Shown: piece after piece, positions 12,465 to 54,000 of the stretch
Position numbering within the stretch: the stretch's first letter is position 1
Layout of the letters: every line of letters starts with the position of its first letter
Assembly: GCF_901709675.1 (NCBI RefSeq)
Contig: NC_051092.1
Span: 8,698,491 to 8,762,490 of the forward strand
Source of the DNA: Syngnathus acus
Taxonomy: Eukaryota; Chordata; Actinopteri; Syngnathiformes; Syngnathidae
Direction: 5' to 3'
Length of the DNA stretch: 64,000 bases
Notes under the pieces: generated by a model
What the model was told of the DNA's origin: nothing
What the model saw: only the letters and a program-made list of their open reading frames with translations
Database searches by the model: none
Position numbers and translations under genes: made by a program

Positions 12465-14007
12465 GGACACTCCATTAGGTACACCGCCATTTTCAAGTGT
12501 ACCTAATAACAGGCCACTTTATTAGGGAAATATCATGGTCAAAGGTCACAGGTGTCAAGCTCTACTCCTCGGGGCCGCGTTCCAATATGTTTTCCAAGTT
12601 ACCCTCGTTAAACACACCTGCGTGAAAAGTTTTAGCCCCTTTCACGTTCCGCAGGAGCTAAAACTTTTCACGCAGGTGCACTTAACGAGGGAATCACACG
12701 GACACTCCATTAGGTACACCGCCATTTTCAAGTGTACCTAATAACAGGCCACTTTATTAGGGAAATATCATGGTCAAAGGTCACAGGTGTCAAGCTCTAC
12801 TCCTCGGGGCCGCGTTCCAATATGTTTTCCAAGTTACCCTCGTTAAACACACCTGCGTGAAAAGTTTTAGCCCCTTTCACGTTCCGCAGGAGCTAAAACT
12901 TTTCACGCAGGTGCACTTAACGAGGGAATCACACGGACACTCCATTAGGTACACCGCCATTTTCAAGTGTACCTAATAACAGGCCACTTTATTAGGGAAA
13001 TATCATGGTCAAAGGTCACAGGTGTCAAGCTCTACTCCTCGGGGCCGCGTTCCAATATGTTTTCCAAGTTACCCTCGTTAAACACACCTGCGTGAAAAGT
13101 TTTAGCCCCTTTCACGTTCCGCAAGAGCTAAAACTTTTCACGCAGGTGCACTTAACGAGGGAATCACACGGACACTCCATTAGGTACACCGCCATTTTCA
13201 AGTGTACCTAATAACAGGCCACTTTATTAGGGAAATATCATGGTCAAAGGTCACAGGTGTCAAGCTCTACTCCTCGGGGCCGCGTTCCAATATGTTTTCC
13301 AAGTTACCCTCGTTAAACACACCTGCGTGAAAAGTTTTAGCCCCTTTCACGTTCCGCAGGAGCTAAAACTTTTCACGCAGGTGCACTTAACGAGGGAATC
13401 ACACGGACACTCCATTAGGTACACCGCCATTTTCAAGTGTACCTAATAACAGGCCACTTTATTAGGGAAATATCATGGTCAAAGGTCACAGGTGTCAAGC
13501 TCTACTCCTCGGGGCCGCGTTCCAATATGTTTTCCAAGTTACCCTCGTTAAACACACCTGCGTGAAAAGTTTTAGCACCTTTCACGTTCCGCAGGAGCTA
13601 AAACTTTTCACGCAGGTGCACTTAACGAGGGAATCACACGGACACTCCATTAGGTACACCGCCATTTTCAAGTGTACCTAATAACAGGCCACTTTATTAG
13701 GGAAATATCATGGTCAAAGGTCACAGGTGTCAAGCTCTACTCCTCGGGGCCGCGTTCCAACATGTTTTCCAAGTTACCCTCGTTAAACACACCTGCGTGA
13801 AAAGTTTTAGCCCCTTTCACGTTCCGCAGGAGCTAAACTTTTCACGCAGGTGCACTTAACGAGGGAATCACACGGACACTCCATTAGGTACACCGCCATT
13901 TTCAAGTGTACCTAATAACAGGCCACTTTATTAGGGAAATATCATGGTCAAAGGTTACAGGTGTCAAGCTCGAGTCCTCGGGGCCGCATTCCAACATGTT
14001 TTCCAAG
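12465..14007. repeat. 235-bp tandem array, about 6.5 copies
   Basis: Units repeat exactly every 235 bp (markers at 12535, 12770, 13005, 13240, 13475 and 13710), then after 234 bp because the sixth copy lost one A. The seventh copy is partial and diverges after about 14007. The first five units differ by only one or two bases each. Each unit carries a hairpin with 35-bp arms (first unit 12602-12636 and 12657-12691, 33 of 35 pairing, 20-base loop). A 68-codon open frame recurs in each unit but only because the units are nearly identical; part of it reads the hairpin, so it is not a gene. Confidence 0.9.
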
Positions 14008-14018
14008 ATTCCCTTGGC

Positions 14019-14410
14019 TCTCGCTCGGAGAGAACTTAATTCGAGCCCAGGTGTGAGCATATACCTGAATGTGCTTTTAGAATTTGACCCTCGCTGCGTA
14101 CACATATGCCATCAAATGCAAGTATTTATGTGTAAATACATAAGGTGGCCCGCCCCTAATCTTAGCTTTAAACCCTACTTTGGAACTCTAACGCTCTTCA
14201 TCCGGCCCCTTACACGACTGGATTCCACCCCGCCCCCTAGGTAGTGGGCGTGATCCATTGGTTTGCTCCGCCAACTTGGGGGCGGGCCACCTTATGTATT
14301 TACACATAAATACTTGCATTTGTTTGCATATGTAGCGAGGTTCAAATTCTAAAAGCACATTTAGGTATATGCTCACACCTGGGATTGAACCAAGTTCTTT
14401 CAGAGCGAGG
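14019..14410. repeat. Inverted repeat with arms of about 135 bp
   Basis: The arms are about 14019-14156 and 14279-14410, with a spacer of about 122 bp. Both contain aagtatttatgtgtaaatac or its complement and the tRNA-like B-box area. The left arm cuts off the last 235-bp unit, so it arrived after the array or by rearrangement at its edge. Confidence 0.8.
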
Positions 14411-14450
14411 GCCCGTGTCACTAACCAGTCAGCTATTTTGACTTGGCAGC
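14377..14450 (-). repeat. tRNA-like SINE-head module, copy 2
   Basis: Read on the minus strand, 14435-14419 gives TAGCTGACTGGTTAGTG, a good pol III A-box. 14391-14381 gives GGTTCAATCCC, matching the B-box consensus GGTTCRANNCC. The spacing of about 44 bases suits a tRNA-derived SINE head. It does not fold as an intact tRNA that I can show, so it is called as a repeat, not a tRNA gene. Confidence 0.5.
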
Positions 14451-14582
14451 CCTTAGCCGTCTGCACTCTTTTGTACTAGTGCATTCCAGTTCTTTGAAGT
14501 GAACTGAATCTTTAGAATCGGTTCACTCAAAATACTTGTTCAAAGAATCGTCCACCGAATCGTTTGCTACACTTCTTATTTA

Positions 14583-14738
14583 TTCATTTTTTTCTTTTTA
14601 CCTCGTGTAGTGTACCTATTGAAGTTTCCATGAGGTGTACCTAATCACAGGCCACTTCATTAGGGAAAAAGCTTAAGTGAAAGTGAAAAGTGCCACACCC
14701 GCCCTCACCCCCACCTCCTGATTGGCTGGTTGATCTGT
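14583..14738. repeat. Direct-repeat copy 2 within composite element
   Basis: This is the second copy of the block at 12300-12463. Both copies follow a copy of the element's own left-end sequence, so the duplicated unit is longer than the block itself. Confidence 0.8.
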
Positions 14739-14739
14739 G

Positions 14740-14922
14740 ACTGGAAATGCAAATCACTCACTCACTGACTCGTTCACTCACAGATCCGTTCAGTTGGTGA
14801 ACGGGAAATGCAATTCACGACTCGTTCGTAAACGGGAAGTTACGTCATTTTCTTCTTCGTTTTGATTTACGGCGAGGTGGCACCAGCTTCAATGCGCATT
14901 ACCGGCACCTACTGGTTGAAGT
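14740..14922. repeat. Right arm of 183-bp inverted repeat
   Basis: This is the reverse-complement partner of 11279-11461, with a loop of about 3.3 kb. Together the arms could form a long double-stranded stem in a read-through transcript of either strand. Confidence 0.85.
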
Positions 14923-15002
14923 CATATGAACTGAAAAAAACCTCTCGTTCACTGAAAAAAATCATTCTTTTGAACGAATCGTTCACTCACGAGCCAACAC
15001 TA

Positions 15003-15215
15003 ACAGCAACACACACATAAACTGAGTATGTGCCGATGCCACAACATGAAATCTCAAGATTCTCCGATTTGCCACGCATGCACGATTAGCAAGTGGCTGA
15101 CCAGGCCTTGCGCTAACTGACCTGTGGTTTGGCGATCCTGTTTACAATGCGCTCGGTATTTAATGTTGGACAATTCCCACGGCACAGCTGAACATCTCTC
15201 ACGGCACACCAGTGT
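15003..15215. mobile_element. hAT-like element, right part (truncated)
   Basis: This continues the element begun at 10138. It includes the TTTAATGTTGGACAATTCCC and cacggcaca motifs expected near the right end, but the terminal inverted repeat (a complement of CAGTGTTTCCC) is missing, so the copy is truncated at about 15215. Confidence 0.55.
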
Positions 15216-15228
15216 AGACCAATGTATA

Positions 15229-15234
15229 TTTATT
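15229..15234 (-). promoter_or_regulatory. Possible poly(A) signal for abtb2
   Basis: The minus strand reads AATAAA here, about 610 bases past the abtb2 stop. Downstream on that strand is a GT-rich stretch (ggtgtgccgtg) inside the hAT remnant, a suitable downstream element. No other canonical signal was noticed between 15240 and 15844. Confidence 0.4.
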
Positions 15235-15844
15235 AATATAGTCAAACAACATTTTTCAAATCTCGTATTATGATTCTGTTGCTACAAAGTATTCAGCCTC
15301 AGCATTAGCTCAAGTGACTGTTAAGAGTGTACCTCAAACAGTAAAAACAATATACAAGCATAATTTTCATTAAAAAAAAAGGAATAAAAGGAAAGACCCT
15401 GTTAAATACTCTCAAAGTTTTTTATCATTAAATAGAAACCAGAAAGTGTGGCTTATGTGGTGATTTAGTATGGGGACTGAAAACAAAAGCGCATGTTACT
15501 AACCTTAATACATTTAGCATGATTGGGTAGTTAAAATGAGCAAGGCCACAAATCCAGCATGGCCTCGAGTGCTTCAGTGGGAGAGCCACTGGCTCCAAGG
15601 CAGTTGTTTTTTTTCACTGTTTTCCACACTAGAGGGCAGCAGTGGCTAACAATTCCACTTGCGTTTCTCCCGTCAGTTTCTTTTTGACCAGAAGCTTCCT
15701 GAGCCCTTTTACAAACATTCTGTACACCACAAATACACCCAGGTGGTGTGCTTAGCATACTTAATCAGTCACTGCAGATATTCTGTGTCACACGTGTGTT
15801 GCCAAGGGTAAACAATGTCTATGTTGCATGTTGTCCTGGTGCCA
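15235..15844 (-). other. abtb2: abtb2 3' untranslated region (probable)
   Basis: About 600 bases between the stop and the candidate poly(A) signal, with no coding frame that matches a family. It includes an A run on the plus strand near 15372 and no recognised mobile element. Confidence 0.45.
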
Positions 15845-46785
<30,941 letters not shown>

Positions 46786-47262
46786 GATGTCTCCGTTAAT
46801 CTTCTTTCAGAAAGCAGCACTCGTCCGTCGGGCTTCACCTGAAGTCAAACCACCTTGAAACTCCCAGCGGAGCTGGATAAACTGGTTCCACCGCACATCA
46901 TTTGTCAGACAAACCACTCAATAAATTTCACAACGCCACACGAGAGAGGGCATTAATGATCGAGTTAGGAAGAAATGCGAGGAAGGTTGTCCATTTCCAA
47001 CTTGCAAGTCGGGGAGATGCAATTCCCGACTCACCTTTCTACAGGCAACGCAGAGCTTTCAACTTTCCTCCAACGAGCGTTGCGGTGCTGAAGCGCTCCC
47101 TATCTTTTTGAACTCCACGCCTAAAAAAGAGAAAAGGGGGGGGGGGAATCTCCCTCGACAAAAACGACAAAAAAAATCGTCTTAGACCGTCTTGCTTGCC
47201 TGCTTTCAGGATGACGTGTGTGCGACTGCTAGAGAGACCCAACAACTGCTCGTGGGTTCGTA
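46786..47262 (-). other. abtb2: abtb2 5' untranslated/leader region (inferred)
   Basis: This lies between the promoter-like block and the start codon. It is moderately GC-rich and includes a poly-C/poly-G tract (about 47136-47146). Whether it is a single exon or holds an upstream intron cannot be decided here. Confidence 0.4.
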
Positions 47263-47344
47263 GGCGGGGCGGGGCTACCGGAGAATGACAACACGGAAGT
47301 AACTGACCAATCAGGAGACGATCAAACGAGAGGAAGCCAATCAG
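47263..47344 (-). promoter_or_regulatory. abtb2: Promoter-like block upstream of abtb2
   Basis: About 480-560 bp upstream of the abtb2 ATG lie overlapping GC boxes (ggcggggcgggg, 47263-47274), an ETS-like acGGAAGT (47293-47300) and two CCAATCAG boxes (47307-47314, 47337-47344) exactly 30 bp apart, about three helix turns. The arrangement fits a TATA-less CpG promoter. The transcription start is not determined. Confidence 0.55.
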
Positions 47345-48691
47345 ACCGTGTAAACGTTGCCATTCATAAGCGCATACTTCTGTGCTGGACCTTCATGTGT
47401 CTTTTCTCAATTGCCAACTTGCAACAAATTACGATTGTTTAAAAAAAAAAAAGCCAACTTCTGTTAAGAGTTTTATATGACAGAACCCAATTCCTGTAGC
47501 TGAAATGAACAGACAAGTTCTTTTTGATGGAAAATCAGCTGGCCTTCCTTTCAACTCATCTCTTCCCTTTGGCTCATTAAAACACTGAAGGATTTTTCTT
47601 TGTGTGCATGATAAATGCAACTTTAGAATTGCTATAAAACGTCACTGAAGAGGCAATCAAACAAGTAATTTGTTTACATGTGTGGTATTCTTCAGCGAAC
47701 TGCAAACATGCCTCATTTAGTTCACTTGAGGTTGAAATCCTAATTGTTACTTTATCATGAGTTTCCGGTATTTCAGCTCATGTGCTCTAAAACGAGGTGT
47801 ATCAAAAAAGCTAACACTCATAAGCAGATTGTGCCTTTCGGGATGAAGTGTGAGCAGAGCATTAACATGCATGCTGCTGACTATAACTGGAGGTGACAAT
47901 GGCTATTTTGTTTTTTGTACTTTATGTTGCTGCAATCATCACAGCAAAACATTATGCACCATACAATTCCCGATAAAAGTGTGAATCAGTTCCATTTTCG
48001 GTTTGAGTCAAAGGCCGTGATAAAAAGAGAGGAAGTGCAAAAGCCTCTGAGGCCATTACAGGGGGTTAACCTTGCCTCATCCAGACAACACGTTACTCTT
48101 GTGAGGCCATCACTTGCGTCATGTCATGCGGTTGAAAACATCAAGGACATCATCCAGAACAGCAATGACGTGGGGTCCAATAATAGTCTGAAAATGATGA
48201 AATTTTACATCACACAATTACCAGCACACATGACCTTCTCTGTGAATTATTTTTCATGCACCAGTGGTTGTGATAAACAATGATATATGTAAGTCAAATT
48301 GGGAATAACACAGTCCAACTTTTGTAATCATAAAACTTATCTTTTTAAACCTCAACTAAACATAAGCATGATTTTACAGTAGATATGTAATATAATTATT
48401 TGAAAACACCCCCTAAAAGAGTTTCTAAGGCAAATTGCAACATGACTTTTTGAAATAACTTATTGCGCCACAAAATGATGTCATCAGTTTGTGTACACGT
48501 CGTTGCTATGGTGCTATAGAGTTGTTGGTGACGTTATTTTAAATGTTTTCATAATTTCCCCATGTTGCTCAATTCTTAAAAGGTGAGGCAAGGTAGCCCA
48601 GGACTTGCGTATGTGAATTGATCGCCCCCTTGTGGATAGATGTGGGATACATACATAGTGACGTTGAACGAGGTAAAGACCAAAGGTCATG

Positions 48692-49025
48692 CATCCATCC
48701 ATCCATTTTCTATACTGCTTGTCCCCACGGGGGTCGCGGGCGTGCTGGAGTCATCCCAGCAGTCATCGGGCAGTAGGCGGGGGACACCCTGAACCGGTTG
48801 CCAGCCAATCGCAGGGCACACAGAGACAAACAACCATCAGCACTCACACTCACGCCTAGGGCCAATTTGGAATGCTCAATCGGCCTGTTTTTGGGATGTG
48901 ATAGGAAACTGGAGTGTCCGGGGAGAACATGCAAACGCCACACAGGGAGGGTGGGAAGTGGAATCGAACCGGCACCCTCCTAACTGTGAGGCGGACGTGC
49001 TAACCAGTGCACCGCCGAGCCACCC
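48692..49025. repeat. Dispersed teleost repeat with (CATC)n end
   Basis: It begins with CATCCATCC repeats and ttttctatactgcttgtccc, then ggcagtaggcgggggacacc, ttgccagccaatcgcaggg and gagaacatgcaaacgccaca, and ends gccgagccaccc. This word order is that of a very common fish interspersed repeat, usually annotated as a SINE or LINE-derived fragment. The 334-bp copy looks nearly complete. Confidence 0.7.
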
Positions 49026-50226
49026 TAGTTCTAATATATCACATTAAAAAAAAAAACTCACACAGAAAAGGATGTGGGCGTAAGCGTACAATTTTGTATT
49101 AAAAAACAAACAAAAGTACAATACATTCTTAAAACATTTCCTCTACAAAACAATTTCACAGAAATTACCTTGGAATGTATATATCTATTTCCCATCAATT
49201 TCCTTTTTAAATATATATATCTAGTCTAGTTATAGTGCTTCTTCTGCTTTTTAATTTGCCCCTTGTGAATGTTAAATGACCTTACATTGTTTAGACCTTT
49301 CCCAATAGAGGCAAAGATAGGGCATTTAACAATCATACAGTCAATAACAGGTCTTAAATTATTACTCATATGAGTCCAGCCTGGAGCCTACTAGCCACTC
49401 CTGATCATAAGTACCATGCTGTATAAAGAGGCAATAGGAATCCACCCTCCAGGCAAGCTAATGGGAGCCAGTGAGCCCCTGCTGGACTGCAGCTGCCAGT
49501 GAGTCTGGTTCTGCTCAGTAGTCTCTTAGTTTGCAACAACACGTTCAATGCACTACTACAGCAAACACACATAGATACCTGTAATCCATTGTAAAGGACC
49601 GTCACTCCTTCGTGATAGTGTAACTGAAGATATAGTGACATTACAGCCCATTTGTAAATAATTTCTGACACTCTTGTGTCAGTAATATATAACTGTATAA
49701 AAACTGCCTGCAGCCCAACTCAGATGAAGGCACACATTTGAGAGAAATTTAACGTTCCCGTTTCTGTTGAGTTTAAGTTAAGCGTTCTCTACAGATAAAT
49801 ATTTTGAAACATTTAAATCCAGGATTTGCAACGCAACAGCAACGCAACTATCAGCCCTCGTCTTCCCTCGTTAGAGTTTTATGTTCCATGTGAGGTTAGA
49901 GATTTAGAGGGAATAGAGGATAGAATCAGTATATTAAAAGGTGTAAACTGTTTACAAACCAATGCTTTAGAAATAAAACCACAACAGTTGGTGCATACAC
50001 AAACAAAAACTACTGAAGGCATCTAAAAGCAGAATATGTAGTTAATGAGACAGGAAATGACATAAATAGCAAAGAGCAACATGATGGATGGTAAAACGCA
50101 TGTTACAGTGCACAGAACAGCAGTTTTATAGAAATGTTCAATTGTATAAAATAATGACACTGAAACTCAACTGATGAAGCTCGAGGCAAAAGTATGTTAG
50201 AAATAAATTTTCAAAAAAGATGAAAA

Positions 50227-50256
50227 GTGTGTGTGTTGTGTGTGTGTGTGTGTGTG

Positions 50257-50314
<58 letters not shown>

Positions 50315-50373
50315 TATATACATATATATGTATATGTATATATATATATACATATATACATATATATATATAT
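50227..50373. repeat. (TG)n-(TA)n microsatellite
   Basis: A (TG)n run passes into a long (TA)n run with scattered TG/CA changes. Open frames across it read only alternating Tyr/Ile or Thr/His and are not genes. Confidence 0.95.
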
Positions 50374-50757
50374 GATGACACACATTCATGTTAGACTGTC
50401 ATGTGTGCGCATCCTAGAAAAAAATAATCTTAGGTTAGCATCCCTAACCCTTATGAGAAAAAAGGTGTTTTCTTCACACACTTATGTACATATATACATG
50501 TGCACATTCATACATATGGAAAAACAGCTGCTTTCCAGTTCTTCTAAAAACATTGCACTAGAATTGAGCTATGAGAAGGAGAAAAAAAAGTCTCTCCCTC
50601 AAGTACTCCAGTTGATGATTCAAAGTTACTCAGGATGATCTTTGTAAACAGCTCACTTCCAAAGTTCACATCTGGACTTTGTACCGTCAAACAAACTATC
50701 CTCGAAAGGATGCTGGAACCTTGGCCATTAGTGAGCGAGCTTTCTTGAGTCAATCTC

Positions 50758-50871
50758 ATACCCACACACGCATGCACGCACATACACTTTCGCACACATG
50801 CATGCACATACACGCAAACACACACACTCGCACGCACACTTGCACACAGGCACACACACTTGCACACAGTG
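50758..50871. repeat. CA-rich imperfect microsatellite
   Basis: The stretch is acacacgcatgcacgcacat-like, just past the b4galnt4 stop codon and so probably within its 3' UTR. Confidence 0.85.
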
Positions 50872-50904
50872 GATCTGCAGGTAGATTAGTATTCAGGTGC
50901 TGCA

Positions 50905-51019
50905 TTATCCCTTTGCAGTTTTCTTGTTTTGGGCATTCCACATTCCACGTTTGGAGTGGTAGTAGTGAAAGAAGTTTCTTAAGCGTAGTCTCTCTACTTC
51001 CAAACCATTCTGCAATACC
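50905..51019 (-). CDS. b4galnt4: b4galnt4 last coding exon
   Basis: 115 nt, entered in phase 2, ending at TAA (50905-50907). It encodes [20 protein letters not shown] then [17 protein letters not shown], matching the mammalian C-terminus. Confidence 0.95.
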
Positions 51020-54000
51020 CTATAGACATCCAGAAAGAGAAAGAAATGAAATACACTCTGAATGTGAGCATTTTTAAAATGAGATCCTTGTGTATTTTTA
51101 TGAGGTGTGGAGGCTTTTATCAAACATGGCCTATTAGTTGAACTCAAATTCTAATGTAAGCTAATTTCAATAGTTTCATAAAAACAGGCGTCCGATTCCA
51201 GGTACATCTTTATGTCTTCATTTATTTTCACATGGTATTATGAGATAAACAGAAATTACATTGATGATGCCTAATATAGCACAATGTATCATCTGTGAAC
51301 ATGAATGTGGGAAACAAAATCAAATATTCTAAATTCTGTCATTGCTTTCATGCTGAGTTACCTGTCCAAAAGCTCCCAGTCTTCTCCGCCCCAGCGGTCT
51401 TTAAATTCTTCGGTGTTCATCCCGCCGATTTTGTCAAAATCAGACTTGTAGATCCCAAACAAACCGAAGCCATTCACCTCCCAATAACCTGTGAAAAGTA
51501 AAAACTCGCATCAAAAAATGAAGAACATTACCAGTAAACTGAAGAAGAAATGTGAGTTCTTTCAAAAGTCCCAAGTGAATGGTGAATGCAATCATGTCCG
51601 ATATTTTCATTTTTATTTGTGCGTGTTACCATCAGGCTCCTGTGGCGAACTCCCGCAGCCAAGTCTCATGACAATAGGAGCAAAAGCAAGGCGCCCTTCA
51701 ACACAGTGCTTCCTGATGCTCTCCAAGATGTTTAGAGGGAAATGAATGTGGAGGTCACACAGGAACACAATGCTGTGGCTATCCTGCCGGAAGGAAAACG
51801 CACAGTAATTATAACTGCAGTATTGTTTATGTGGTGAGTACAAGTTAGCCCAGTTTAGGGGATTAATTTGTTGTCTGAAAGATGTTTGGGTGAAAGGGCA
51901 AAACTCACAAGAGGACAGTGCTGTAAAGTTATATTAGTTTGTATATATTTTTATATTATTATTTGTGCACTGGGTTACAGTTATGCTTTAAACCGTTAAC
52001 TTATTGTCAGACGCATCGAAATATTCAAACTGGTACTAGTCTAATTCCAGACTAATCAATCCATTAATTAAGAAGCTTTGTCAGCACTTTCTGAGTATGT
52101 TTCTTTTTATTAAATATGATATTAAATATTAAATTTAAATTGATTAAATATGTTCTATAATAATAATAATAACAATAATAACTAACAGCAAGCATTGCTA
52201 GCATCTGGCCTCAGAATCGGCGATCTGTCTTAGCCTCCACACCCTCCAAATGATTCCATAGTGATTGACAGGCCTGTCATTGCATTGTAACGGCACTGAC
52301 GGATCAACGTCGAGCTAGAAACGGGCAGCCTCTCATCACCAGGTGGGGGGAAGGGTGCACAAAGGCACGTGGGATTGAGACATATTCAGCGAGTCAAATA
52401 AGGGACAGCCATGGCATACACATGCCAGAGATGCAGTTAACTGTTGAAGCACTGCTCTCCCATTGTGTTTGTCTATCTCACCTCAATGGTATCCACTCCA
52501 ATCTGCAGTCCAGCTGAGCGCTCAAAGTTCCCTTCTCTCCTCAGATACTCATATCTTAACAAAACAAAGCAAATAATTGCTAAGTCAACTATTAAACGAA
52601 CATGGAAGTTGTCGCCTTGTGAGATGCACGACGCACCTTGGAACAGTGCTCTCTCTAAGCGCTTGCTCCACATCCATGTCTTCACTCTCAAAGTCTACAA
52701 TGATGATGTTGAAGTTGTTATCCTTGGTTTGATGATGAAGATTTTCCATGTCAGAAATGAACTGCTGGATCCAGCGAGCTTGGTTCTTTACTGAAAGGCA
52801 GGAACAAGAGAACTCGGATGAACTGCAAGCCCATTTGAACTGTCACCTGTGTACGGTGTGAACTGATGAAATATCTCCAAGATCCTTATTTCTAGATGAG
52901 AGAACATGAACAATGAATTCATTACAGACTATTCCAACAGTAGCGTTTCTGACTAACCTGGTACCACAAAGTGCACCATGACATCTTTCCTCCATTGTAG
53001 CATGACGGGCTGGCAGAGCAGAGGTTTGGCAAAGGCTGTGCTCCAGGCTGTGGCTCCCGGCCGTGAGGGAGATTTGGTGGGGGGAAGGTGCGGAGCGGTG
53101 CTGAGGTTGGACGTGGCAGCCGAGGGGCCCGAGGCCGGGATGGAAGCCGGAGCCGTGTTCTCTGTGTTCTCAAGGCTTTCGTCGACTTGCCTGCCGCGGT
53201 GAAGCAGCAAATAGATGTATTCGGACAGACGCACGACACTGCGGCCTCTCTCCATCAGCTCCAGCTCCACCAGGTAGCGGTTCCCTCTAGCAGAGTCTCG
53301 CCGCTTCTCCACGTTGATGATTCGCAGCAGGGTATAAATCCTGGATTCCGGATACAGACAATCGATAAAGTACAGAATTTCAAAACAGAAGAATAACATT
53401 GTTTAATTTGCCAAATAAAAAAACCGCTGCCTTTATTTTAGATTGAATTAAAACAAATGTATTAATGTGAAGTCAATAAGCATTCAAGTGTTCTTACCCG
53501 CCGTTGCGTTCGTTGAGCTTCTCCATGTACTGAGCCAGCACGTCCACCACCTCGCTCTCTGCCAGCTGGAGGTTACCAGACACATTGCAGCGAAGGTCAT
53601 TCCAGTCGGAGCGCAGAAGCTCAAAATCCATTGGGTTCACCGAGAAAGTCCTCTGCCAGTTGATGCTCTCCTCTGCCCAACCTGGCCGCGCCTCCACCTC
53701 TTCGTAGCTGTAGTCCGACATTTCACCTTCCTCGGGTTCTGCTTCCAGGTCAGGATTAGAGCGGTTTGTGTCCTGCTCCATCTCTGCCAGGTTGGCGTCC
53801 GGCTGCGATTCTGTGATCTCGGTGGTCTTGAGGTAGGAGGTTACTCGCACTTGACCTTGGAGGCTTTCGGTGGAGTTCAACCAGTGAGGAGCATGCTGGG
53901 TGGGGTCTTGGTGATGAGACCGTGGGGTTAGAGGGTGTGATTTGCTGGTCGGACCTGTTGTGGCTGTCATCTTTAAAGCAAGGTTCTCCCCTTTGCTGAG

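Larger units (their letters stand above)
10716..15002. mobile_element. Composite non-autonomous hAT-like insertion, 4287 bp
   Basis: The insertion starts TAGTGATGTGC and ends GCCAACACTA. It is flanked on both sides by ACAGCAAC (10708-10715 and 15003-15010), an exact 8-bp target duplication as made by hAT transposases. The termini share only about 5 bp (TAGTG/CACTA), but sub-terminal sequence near both ends is rich in GAACGAATCGTTC-like words. Inside are copies of its own left end (about 12182 and 14477), 183-bp inverted arms, a 235-bp tandem array and tRNA-like modules. No transposase is encoded. It probably grew by repeated nested insertion and internal duplication. Confidence 0.75.
47345..50904. 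other. Intergenic region between b4galnt4 and abtb2
   Basis: This is 3.6 kb between two minus-strand genes. It holds the dispersed repeat at 48692-49025 and microsatellites at 50227-50373 and 50758-50871. The part next to 50905 should include the b4galnt4 3' UTR; no clear AATAAA on the minus strand was identified. Confidence 0.6.

Noticed and set aside
12535-13681. Five identical 68-codon frames in tandem
   Set aside because: They exist only because the 235-bp unit is repeated; part of each frame reads a hairpin, and the sixth copy is broken by a one-base loss.
12465-14007. CRISPR-like array
   Set aside because: The units are 235 bp with no unique spacers, and the genome is that of a vertebrate.
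14377-14450. True tRNA gene
   Set aside because: A- and B-box matches are good, but I could not build a full cloverleaf, and copies are embedded in a repeat.
50231-50638. 135-codon frame of alternating Tyr and Ile
   Set aside because: It is a translation of the TA/TG microsatellite.
51630-51783. Loss of the DXD motif in b4galnt4
   Set aside because: CDLH is the normal residue set of B4GALNT4 in mammals as well, so it does not indicate an inactive enzyme.
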